Origin: Eubacterium sp. AB3007
Lineage (GTDB): Bacteria > Bacillota > Clostridia > Peptostreptococcales > Anaerovoracaceae
Assembly: GCF_000688015.1 (NCBI RefSeq)
Contig: NZ_JIAD01000001.1
Span: 1,736,001-1,800,000, forward strand
Direction of reading: 5' to 3'
Length of the DNA: 64,000 nt
In this document: one piece after another, positions 21,388 to 27,938 of the stretch
How the letters are laid out: every line of letters begins with the position of its first letter
How positions within the stretch are numbered: the first letter of the stretch is position 1
Made by a program: the position numbers and the translations under genes
The notes under the pieces: generated by a model
What the model was told of the DNA's origin: nothing
The model's database searches: none
Seen by the model: the letters and a program-made list of their open reading frames with translations, nothing else

Positions 21388-21588
21388 TGCACGTGTGTGC
21401 ATTCCGCTCGGCAGGCTCACAAGCCGGCAGCCGCGCGGGCTAAATCAATTTTAGTAATGCCGACCAGATTGCACAGGGCAATCCAGTAGGCAGGACCGAA
21501 CCAGAACCGGATGCGCAGACGCAGCCAAGGCGATCGTCACGACTGACGCAGGACGCACGGTTCCCAGTAGGTAGAAAGGATCTATATC
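21388..21588 (+). promoter_or_regulatory. long rplM 5' leader, possible ribosomal protein autoregulatory RNA
   Basis: About 200 nt between predicted transcription start and rplM with several G/C-rich complementary blocks (for example GCTCGGCAGGCTCACAAGCCGGCAGC, given here only as position 21409-21433). L13 operons of Gram-positives often have autoregulatory leaders (Rfam L13_leader). Whether this one fits that model was not tested. Confidence 0.4.
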
Positions 21589-22017
21589 ATGAAATCTTAC
21601 ATTGCTAAGCCTGCAGAGGTACAGCGTAAGTGGTACGTTGTAGACGCTGAGGGCAAGAACCTCGGAAGACTCTCCTCTGAGATCGCTTCCATCCTGAGAG
21701 GTAAGAACAAGCCGACGTTCACACCGCACGTCGACTGCGGTGACAACGTGATCGTTGTCAACGCTGAGAAGGTGGCAGTCACCGGCAAGAAGCTTAAGGA
21801 CAAGATCTACGTCACTTACTCCGGTTTCCCAGGCGGAAAGAAGGAGATCACACTGGCGGAGATGCTGGCCAAGAAACCTGAGGAAGTGATCAAGCACGCC
21901 GTGAAGGGCATGCTCCCCAAGGGCAAGCTGGGCAGACAGATGTTCAAGAAGTTACACGTTTATGCAGGTCCTGAGCACAAGCACGAGGCTCAGAAGCCGG
22001 AAGCACTGGAAATCTAA
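21589..22017 (+). CDS. rplM: 50S ribosomal protein L13
   Basis: 142 aa, normal length. [20 protein letters not shown] at residues 14-33 and [20 protein letters not shown] near 104-123 are L13 signatures. GTAGAAAGGATCT precedes the ATG. First gene of the conserved rplM-rpsI operon; a core assembly protein of the 50S subunit. Confidence 0.97.
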   Translation: MKSYIAKPAEVQRKWYVVDAEGKNLGRLSSEIASILRGKNKPTFTPHVDCGDNVIVVNAEKVAVTGKKLKDKIYVTYSGFPGGKKEITLAEMLAKKPEEVIKHAVKGMLPKGKLGRQMFKKLHVYAGPEHKHEAQKPEALEI

Positions 22018-22035
22018 GAAAGGGAGGAATAGAAC

Positions 22036-22431
22036 ATGGCTAAGACACAGTATCGTGGAACAGGCAGACGTAAATCTTCCGTTGCCAGAGTAAGACTTCT
22101 CCCTGGAACCGGCAAGGTTGTCATCAACAAGAAGGACCTGAATGACTACTTCCCAGCAGAGCTGCTGCGCCAGGAGGTCATGAGACCGTTTGGTGTTGCA
22201 GGATGCGAGGGCAAGTTTGACGTCATCGCCCTGGTAGGCGGCGGCGGACTGACAGGACAGGCAGGCGCACTGCGTCACGGAATCTCTAGAGCACTCTGCG
22301 AGGCAGACAGAGAGGCTTACAGAGCTCCTCTGAAGGCTGCAGGATTCCTGACCAGAGACCCGAGAATGAAGGAAAGAAAGAAATACGGACTCAAGAAAGC
22401 TCGTAAGGCTTCCCAGTTCTCCAAGCGTTAG
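22036..22431 (+). CDS. rpsI: 30S ribosomal protein S9
   Basis: 131 aa. [19 protein letters not shown] at the N-terminus, [11 protein letters not shown] in the middle and the basic tail [12 protein letters not shown], whose last residues reach the ribosomal P site. AAGGGAGGAATAG before the ATG, 18 bp after rplM. Confidence 0.97.
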   Translation: MAKTQYRGTGRRKSSVARVRLLPGTGKVVINKKDLNDYFPAELLRQEVMRPFGVAGCEGKFDVIALVGGGGLTGQAGALRHGISRALCEADREAYRAPLKAAGFLTRDPRMKERKKYGLKKARKASQFSKR

Positions 22432-22480
22432 TCGATCCGAGTCGATCTGGCGACAGTCAGAACAAGTCAACAGACCACAG

Positions 22481-22508
22481 AAAACCGCGGTTATTGCCGC
22501 GGTTTTTG
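22481..22508 (+). terminator. rplM-rpsI terminator
   Basis: AAAACCGCGG (22481-22490), loop TTATTG, CCGCGGTTTT (22497-22506), T-run. The A-run on the left also allows termination of the convergent minus-strand gene. Confidence 0.88.
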
Positions 22509-22572
22509 CTTGCCGGTTTTCTGTTGTCGCATCTTCAGCTGCCGCTGTTTCTTTCCTCGCTTTCCGTTGCCA

Positions 22573-24471
22573 CTACTTTCCCGGCCGGATCGACATGATC
22601 TGGAGGGACAGGCCGCGCAGGGTCACGTCCACATCCAGAGTATCCTCCACGCTGAGCTGGCGACCCTCCGCATGAGGAGAGAAAAGGTTGTCGTTAAGCA
22701 GCGCCCGTCCCGTCTGTTTTGGCCCGCTGAAATTCACCTCAGAAAGAAAATGGAACAGGCTGCTGTGATAGGTGTACGTATATCGGCACACAGTGTAGTC
22801 CCCCGGCGGGAGTTCCAGGCGAAACCGCAGATTCAGCTCCTCCCGGAAGTTGCGTATCATCTCGTCCGCTGCCTGAGGCGTCCCTTCCTCATGGCAGAGG
22901 CGGAGGATCTCGTCATTGTAGTTGAACGTCAGCAACAGATACGCGTCATGGGGAGCATCCAGCTCCACCAGCGCGTAGTGCCTGCCCCGAAGTTTCAGGC
23001 GGCCCGGTGAGCCCGTCATGACAAAGAGCGCGTCGTACAGCGGCTTGTGCGCGCCGGTCGGGGTAAAAAGCCCGTTCCCTCCGGAGATGGGGATCTCATC
23101 GGTGTCCGGGTCGCGAAGCGGCAAGACCATCTGTCCATTGCTGTTGAAGATGCACTCCAGAAACAGGCTGATGGGGCCTGCCAGCGTGTCGTAACCATAG
23201 TGACGTGTCAGTGGCACAAAGCTTTGTGTGGTGATCGTCACGGCGATCCTTGAATCTGTCAGCTTCTTCGTGAGCGCTTGGATTTCCCGCGGATCATCCG
23301 CAGAGGCCTGATAGAGTAGCACATGGAAACAGGAGAGATTCTGCATCACAGTGCCGATCTGCGCACCCATCTTCTTCACGTCATCCAGCGTCAACGTGAC
23401 GGTGGGGACGCATTCCAGTCGCCGGATAGTCTGGGTATGCCGATCCAGACGCAGTACTTCCGGGCGAGGGGAGGCGGCATAGACAAGCCGGTTCTGCGAC
23501 ACCACCTGAAACGCCACCTGAGAGAGGGTATCCAGAAGCGTGTCCATCGGCAGAAACTCCACCTGGGGCAGGTTGGTGACATCCAGCCGCATGTGCCGGT
23601 ACGTAGCCAGATGCTGCTCTGGTGCACAGTGGTACCACCGACGGAAAGCCTGCTCGTAGTACCGGCTGGTGGAGAACCCACAGATCTTGGCGATACGGCT
23701 GATCTTGGTGGTATTTTCCAACAGAAGCAGTTCCGATGCCTCTGTCCGCATGAAAGACACCAGGTCTCGGAAACTGAGCCCGGTGCAGTCCTTGATCAGG
23801 TGGGACAAGTAGAACGTACTCAACCCCTCCTGCTCCGCCAGGGCGGCCAGCGAGACAGGTCCTGTCATGTTCTCCTGAATGAAACGGATGACCCGAAGCA
23901 TGCGTTCGATCGACTTACGGTTGCTGATGTCCAGGTCGCGGATCTCCTCGTCCCCGATGGAGAAGAGGACGAAACGCTGGTCGATGAGGGTGATGATCTT
24001 CTGACAAAGCCCTGTGCACATGTCCAGATACCCTTCCGTCCGGCGGAAATATACTGAGATCAGCTGCAGGAGCTGCTCCTTCAGCCAGCCCAGATCTGGA
24101 TCATTGCGGTTGTCCAGCTTGGTATGATATGTCCAGGGGAGAGAGTCCGGGAAGTGGGAGGCCAGAAAATCACCGTTGACATGGATAACAGCAAAAAGAT
24201 CTTCATCGCTCAAGCCTCGGATCCCGTGGACTGAGTGCGGCGATACCGTGAACACGTCCCCGGCGGAGAGCGTATCTGTGGTACAGCCGGTCTTCAGGAT
24301 AGCGCTACCCTTCAGCAGAAAGATGATCTCCAGGTCATGGTGATAGTGGATGGGAAACTCCCGAATGTTGGAGACCGTGATCTCAACGGGACAGTTGTTT
24401 TCGTACGGAATGGTTTCCAAAAGCAAGGTCAATACCCCCTGTATGTTTTTAAATCTGACTGAGTTGCGCAT
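22573..24471 (-). CDS. AraC-family regulator with cupin sensor and long C-terminal domain
   Basis: 632 aa from ATG 24471; the frame stays open 10 codons further but only to TTG/GTG and across a likely -10 box. Domains: an N-terminal cupin (FPIHYHHDLEIIFLLKGSA, HSVHGI), an AraC double helix-turn-helix (residues about 210-305: SLAALAEQEGLSTFYLSHLIK ... ISRIAKICGFSTSRYYEQAFRRW), then about 320 residues of a domain seen in regulators with a GH39/xylosidase-like C-terminus (TLAGPISLFLECIFNSNGQM, ALFVMTGSPGRLKLRGRHYALVE region). Probably senses a sugar or envelope metabolite. No target genes adjacent; it converges with rpsI and diverges from the HAD operon. Confidence 0.82.
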   Translation of the reverse strand: MRNSVRFKNIQGVLTLLLETIPYENNCPVEITVSNIREFPIHYHHDLEIIFLLKGSAILKTGCTTDTLSAGDVFTVSPHSVHGIRGLSDEDLFAVIHVNGDFLASHFPDSLPWTYHTKLDNRNDPDLGWLKEQLLQLISVYFRRTEGYLDMCTGLCQKIITLIDQRFVLFSIGDEEIRDLDISNRKSIERMLRVIRFIQENMTGPVSLAALAEQEGLSTFYLSHLIKDCTGLSFRDLVSFMRTEASELLLLENTTKISRIAKICGFSTSRYYEQAFRRWYHCAPEQHLATYRHMRLDVTNLPQVEFLPMDTLLDTLSQVAFQVVSQNRLVYAASPRPEVLRLDRHTQTIRRLECVPTVTLTLDDVKKMGAQIGTVMQNLSCFHVLLYQASADDPREIQALTKKLTDSRIAVTITTQSFVPLTRHYGYDTLAGPISLFLECIFNSNGQMVLPLRDPDTDEIPISGGNGLFTPTGAHKPLYDALFVMTGSPGRLKLRGRHYALVELDAPHDAYLLLTFNYNDEILRLCHEEGTPQAADEMIRNFREELNLRFRLELPPGDYTVCRYTYTYHSSLFHFLSEVNFSGPKQTGRALLNDNLFSPHAEGRQLSVEDTLDVDVTLRGLSLQIMSIRPGK

Positions 24472-24555
24472 AATTTTATTTATATTGCTATTATACACCA
24501 AGGGAGGGGTATGTAGGAGTTAAAATGAAATTACTGCCCCCGGGCCGCTGTTCTA

Positions 24556-24564
24556 TGGTATAAT
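24556..24564 (+). promoter_or_regulatory. extended -10 promoter upstream of the HAD/two-component operon
   Basis: TGGTATAAT, i.e. TGn plus perfect TATAAT (24559-24564). No good -35 is visible, as is usual for extended -10 promoters. A second TATAAT on the minus strand at 24495-24490 probably serves the AraC-type gene. Confidence 0.55.
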
Positions 24565-24570
24565 AGAGCA

Positions 24571-24609
24571 AAAGTGTGTCAAAAAGAACCGTCCCCTTTG
24601 ACACACTTT
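24571..24609. repeat. short hairpin of the AACCGTCCCC repeat family
   Basis: 13-bp perfect stem (AAAGTGTGTCAAA at 24571-24583, TTTGACACACTTT at 24597-24609) with loop AAGAACCGTCCCC. The same GTGTCAAAAAGAACCGTCCCC-type unit forms the arms of the palindrome at 3846-3937. It lies between the promoter and the first gene of the operon, so it is in the leader RNA. Confidence 0.8.
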
Positions 24610-24629
24610 CGGCGAGAGGAGGGACAGAT

Positions 24630-24815
24630 ATGACCAGAGAAGAGATTGTCAGACTGGATGGGAATGTGATTGACCGGTGGACCCTGGAGGAGATTCAGGA
24701 GAGCAAGGACGTGAAGGTGATCCGTGACAACGGCATCGATGGGAACCACTTGGGGAAGCACTGGTATGTGGTTGAGTTTTACGGGGGAGAAGGCATCAAT
24801 GTCTATTGCAGATAG
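24630..24815 (+). CDS. small protein of unknown function (61 aa)
   Basis: 61 aa from ATG 24630, preceded by GAGAGGAGGGACAG. Soluble, mixed alpha/beta composition, ends in VVEFYGGEGINVYCR. No family recognised. It overlaps the start of the HAD gene by 17 bp, and an upstream in-frame start would begin inside the repeat hairpin and was rejected. First gene of a probable operon with a HAD hydrolase and a two-component system. Confidence 0.6.
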   Translation: MTREEIVRLDGNVIDRWTLEEIQESKDVKVIRDNGIDGNHLGKHWYVVEFYGGEGINVYCR

Positions 24816-25470
24816 GAGAACAGATGCCCTCATCGGCGGCGCCATATTCGATGTGGACGGGACGCTGCTGGACACCATGCCTTACTGGCACGATGTGGGC
24901 GCACGGTTTCTCACTTCCATCGGCGTAGAGCCGGAGGAAGGGCTGGGGGACAGGCTTTTCACCGAGACTCCCATAAGCGGCGCGGCCTACCTGCAGGAGC
25001 ACTACCACCTGGATATGTCTCTGGAAGAGATCGTGAAGGGCACCAATGCCCAGATCGAGCGGGTGTATGAAGAGGTGGCCCCCTTCAAGCCCGGGGCCAG
25101 AGAACTGGTGGAACGCTTTGTGCAGGCGGGGATCCCGTGCACCGTGGCGAGCTCCACGGACCGGTACTGCATCGAAGCCGGCCTCAGGAGGCTGGGTGCG
25201 CTGGACCTGTTCGATGCTGTTTTTTCGGCGGGGGAGCTGAACACCACCAAGGAAAGCCCGCTGATATTCTACGCAGCCATGGACGCCATGGGCACGGAAG
25301 AGTCGGGCACCTGGGTGTTCGAGGACGGACTGTACGCCATCAGGACGGCCCGTGCGGCGGGATTTCGGACGGTGGGGGTCTATGACCGTATGTCGGAGGC
25401 CGACCAAGAGGAGATCATGCGGCAGGCGGACTTCTACTACAGGAGCCTGGAAGATTTTGAGTTTATATAG
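24799..25470 (+). CDS. HAD-family phosphatase (beta-phosphoglucomutase-like)
   Basis: 223 aa from ATG 24799, with GGGGGAGAAGG upstream. HAD motif I is FDVDGTLLDT (residues about 16-25), motif II CTVASSTDR near 117, motif III lysine in TTKESP, motif IV FEDGLYAI. The helical cap follows motif I, as in subfamily IA (beta-PGM/GPH type). Hydrolyses a small phosphorylated metabolite; substrate unknown. Twelve bp before the response regulator gene. Confidence 0.85.
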   Translation: MSIADRRTDALIGGAIFDVDGTLLDTMPYWHDVGARFLTSIGVEPEEGLGDRLFTETPISGAAYLQEHYHLDMSLEEIVKGTNAQIERVYEEVAPFKPGARELVERFVQAGIPCTVASSTDRYCIEAGLRRLGALDLFDAVFSAGELNTTKESPLIFYAAMDAMGTEESGTWVFEDGLYAIRTARAAGFRTVGVYDRMSEADQEEIMRQADFYYRSLEDFEFI

Positions 25471-25482
25471 GAAGGGGACGAC

Positions 25483-26184
25483 ATGATGGACAAGAAGATC
25501 CTCATCGTGGACGATGATCCGAATATCAGGGAGGTTCTCGCCGTCCTTCTCGGCAGTGACAGTTACGACGTGGAGGCGGCAGAAGACGGCAAGCAGGCCG
25601 TGGACCGGGTGACGGGAGGCGGACACTATGACCTGATCATTCTGGACATCATGATGCCCAATATGGATGGGGTGGAAGCCTGCGCCAGAATCCGGGAGCA
25701 CTCCTCTGTGCCCATCCTTTTTCTGACCGCTAAGGATCAGGATCAGGACAAGGTGGAGGCCTACACCAGCGGGGGAGACGATTTCCTGGTGAAGCCGTTC
25801 TCCCAGACGGAGCTCCTCATGAAGTGCAAATCTCTGATCCGGCGCCATACGGAGTATGACAAGCAGGAGAAGGTAGCTTCGCCGGACGAGGTGGTGGTGG
25901 ACAACCTGGTGGTGGACACACGCACCCGCTCGGCCCGGAAGGGGGATCTTCGCATCAATCTGACGGACAAGGAGTTCGACATTCTGCGCTATTTCATCGA
26001 CCACAAGGGCGAGGTGGTGCAGAACAAAGACCTATACGAGAATGTTTGGGGGGAGTCGTATCTGCCTTCTGCCAGCAATACCATCATGGTGCACGTTCTG
26101 AACCTCCGGAAGAAACTGGAAGACGACATTAACAAGCCACGTATCATCAAGACCGTGTGGGGAAAGGGTTATCGCATTGAGTAG
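25483..26184 (+). CDS. OmpR/PhoB-family response regulator
   Basis: 233 aa. Receiver domain with acidic pair DDD (residues 10-12), phospho-acceptor Asp55 in LIILDIMMPNMDG, conserved Thr in FLTAKD and Lys in LVKPFSQTELL. C-terminal winged helix with NLTDKEFDILRYFIDHKGEVV and TIMVHVLNLRKKL ... IKTVWGKGYRIE. Its VanR-like overall layout does not allow naming the stimulus. Overlaps the histidine kinase gene, its obvious partner. Confidence 0.92.
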   Translation: MMDKKILIVDDDPNIREVLAVLLGSDSYDVEAAEDGKQAVDRVTGGGHYDLIILDIMMPNMDGVEACARIREHSSVPILFLTAKDQDQDKVEAYTSGGDDFLVKPFSQTELLMKCKSLIRRHTEYDKQEKVASPDEVVVDNLVVDTRTRSARKGDLRINLTDKEFDILRYFIDHKGEVVQNKDLYENVWGESYLPSASNTIMVHVLNLRKKLEDDINKPRIIKTVWGKGYRIE

Positions 26185-27607
26185 AGTGGATGAGATGCTG
26201 AGGAGACTGACCAGACGTCGGTTCTTTGCTCTCAATTTCAAGATGATCATGGTAATACTGACAGCCGCGGTGATCGCCATCGGGGCTTTTTTTGGGTTGA
26301 CTGTGCTGGAAGAACATATGGCCCAGGACTTCTACCTGTCTGACAGCGCCCAAAAGCGCCTGACGGACAACGCCTATGATTCTCTGACGGCCTACATTCA
26401 AAAGAATCACGTGAAGGCTTCCGACACCCAGAAACTGAACGCATGGCTGGAAGAGCAGGACTACACCCAGCTCATCGTGTACGATAACAAGCACGACATC
26501 TATTCGGCAGGCTTTGTGCTGGACAGCAGCGACGCCTCCGCCGTCTCTCAGGACAGCCAGTCCACCGCCCTTCACAACAAGGCAGACGCGGCAGACGCGG
26601 ACCCTGAAGAGGGGCGCATCCGGGCGGATAGGTTCCAGGCGGATCTCTACAACAGGATCGTGAGTTTTGCGGATGGCAGGTACTACGTGTTCATCAAGGT
26701 CACAGAGGAGATCAGCTGGTACAACACCATGAATATCCTCAACGTGGTCATCTCTGCTATGCTCTTTCTGTTCGTCATACTGATCTATAACACGCTGATC
26801 ATCCGGCGGATCGGGCAGCTCTCTGAAGAGGTGCAGCAGATCTCGGAGGGCGATCTGGACCTGGCGATCCACGTGGGACACAACGACGAGATCGGCAACC
26901 TGGCCGCCAGTGTGGACAGCATGCGGGACGCCCTGATCGAGAGGATGAATAACGAGCGGGAAGCCTGGGATGCCAACACCCAGCTCATCACTGCCATGTC
27001 TCACGACATCCGCACGCCGCTGACTTCCCTGATCGGCTACCTGGACATCATCGAAAGCGGCAAGTTCGACTCCGAGGAGGAACGCAGCCGCTACATCGCT
27101 TCCAGCCGGGAGAAGGCTTTTCAGCTGAAGGAGCTCTCCGACAAGCTCTTCCGCTATTTTCTGGTGTTCGGCCGCGAAGAAGCCGAGCACGACATGGAAC
27201 TGGTGGACGGCGGGATCCTGTTCCAGCAGCTGCTGGTGGAGCATGTGGCAGAGACCACCGGCTACGGCTACCGCGTCAATCTCCAGTACAACATCCCCGA
27301 GGGCGTCCTGGTCCGCGTGGATATTTCCTCTGTGCAGCGGCTCTTCGACAACCTCTTCTCCAATCTCATGAAATACGCCGACCGCCGCTTCTATATCGAG
27401 ATCAAAGCCGATCTCATCCGGGACAAAGTCAAACTCATCCTCTCCAACCACATCCAGGAGGAGACCAAGAAGGTGGAGAGCACCAAGATCGGCGTCAAGA
27501 CCTGCAAGAAGATCTGTACCGACATGGGCTGCTCCTTCCACGCCATGGAGGAGGAGAAAATCTACACTACCGAGATCCTGGTGCCCGTGGTGAAGGTGAG
27601 TGATTGA
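26177..27607 (+). CDS. sensor histidine kinase with reduced ATP-binding domain
   Basis: 476 aa. TTG start at 26177 is favoured by GGAAAGGG 9 nt upstream and an 8-bp overlap with the regulator; ATG 26195 is the alternative. Two transmembrane segments (residues about 22-43 and 190-210) flank an extracytoplasmic sensor of about 145 residues. Then come HAMP (residues about 210-262) and the HisKA H-box ITAMSHDIRTPLTSLIGYLD. The N-box is visible (DNLFSNLMKYAD), but after it the usual DxGxG G1 box is missing: the chain reads VKLILSNHIQEETKKVESTK IGVKTCKKI. The same arrangement occurs in some Clostridial kinases. Confidence 0.85.
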   Translation: MSRVDEMLRRLTRRRFFALNFKMIMVILTAAVIAIGAFFGLTVLEEHMAQDFYLSDSAQKRLTDNAYDSLTAYIQKNHVKASDTQKLNAWLEEQDYTQLIVYDNKHDIYSAGFVLDSSDASAVSQDSQSTALHNKADAADADPEEGRIRADRFQADLYNRIVSFADGRYYVFIKVTEEISWYNTMNILNVVISAMLFLFVILIYNTLIIRRIGQLSEEVQQISEGDLDLAIHVGHNDEIGNLAASVDSMRDALIERMNNEREAWDANTQLITAMSHDIRTPLTSLIGYLDIIESGKFDSEEERSRYIASSREKAFQLKELSDKLFRYFLVFGREEAEHDMELVDGGILFQQLLVEHVAETTGYGYRVNLQYNIPEGVLVRVDISSVQRLFDNLFSNLMKYADRRFYIEIKADLIRDKVKLILSNHIQEETKKVESTKIGVKTCKKICTDMGCSFHAMEEEKIYTTEILVPVVKVSD

Positions 27608-27637
27608 TATTGATTTGAAAAAAGTTTATTTTGGGTG

Positions 27638-27666
27638 TTGACAAGCACACCGCCCAGTGGTATTAT
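27638..27666 (+). promoter_or_regulatory. tRNA-Lys promoter
   Basis: TTGACA (27638-27643), 17-bp spacer, TATTAT (27661-27666), 26 bp before the tRNA. Confidence 0.85.
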
Positions 27667-27691
27667 AGTCATGTTCGAAACAACTGAATAC

Positions 27692-27767
27692 GCACCATTA
27701 GCTCAGCTGGGAGAGCACCTGACTCTTAATCAGGGTGTCCAGGGTTCGAACCCCTGATGGTGTACCA
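27692..27767 (+). tRNA. tRNA-Lys(CTT), integration site
   Basis: 76 nt including CCA; acceptor GCACCAT/ATGGTGT, anticodon loop CTCTTAA giving CTT, T-loop GGTTCGAACCC. Its 3' half from 27723 is repeated exactly at 36111-36156, marking the attachment site of the element that follows. The gene remains intact because the element restores the 3' end. Confidence 0.95.
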
Positions 27768-27768
27768 A
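27723..27768 (+). repeat. attL core (46-bp direct repeat)
   Basis: The 3' part of tRNA-Lys from the anticodon loop through CCA plus one A. Identical to 36111-36156; flanking bases differ on both sides. Confidence 0.9.
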
Positions 27769-27770
27769 AG

Positions 27771-27806
27771 AAACCCTTGGAATTTCAACAATTCCGAGGG
27801 TTTTGC
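27771..27806 (+). terminator. element-borne terminator behind tRNA-Lys
   Basis: AAACCCTTGGAATT (27771-27784) pairs with AATTCCGAGGGTTT (27790-27803), one G-U pair, then TTTTGC. It lies inside the element and replaces the displaced chromosomal terminator at 36159-36196. Confidence 0.8.
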
Positions 27807-27859
27807 TTTCTTCCTTATATTTCCATATTGACCTAAAACGACCTATTTTGACCCATCTG

Positions 27860-27883
27860 ACGTTGCACCAAACGTTGCACCAA
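27860..27883 (+). repeat. putative recombinase arm-type sites, left end
   Basis: Two perfect adjacent copies of ACGTTGCACCAA (27860-27871, 27872-27883). Related motifs with the same 12-bp spacing are at 36049-36072 at the other end. Confidence 0.6.
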
Positions 27884-27890
27884 ATTCGGC

Positions 27891-27917
27891 AAAGAAAAAC
27901 CACCCCCGGTGAGGGGG
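27891..27917 (-). terminator. terminator of the MmeI-like gene
   Basis: Minus strand: CCCCC-TCACC-GGGGG stem-loop (27917-27903) followed by TGGTTTTTCTTT. Confidence 0.75.
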
Positions 27918-27938
27918 CGGATAATCGCAGAGAAGGCT

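Noticed and set aside
26147..27541. 464-aa minus-strand ORF opposite the histidine kinase
   Set aside because: Antisense shadow; the kinase frame has all domain motifs.
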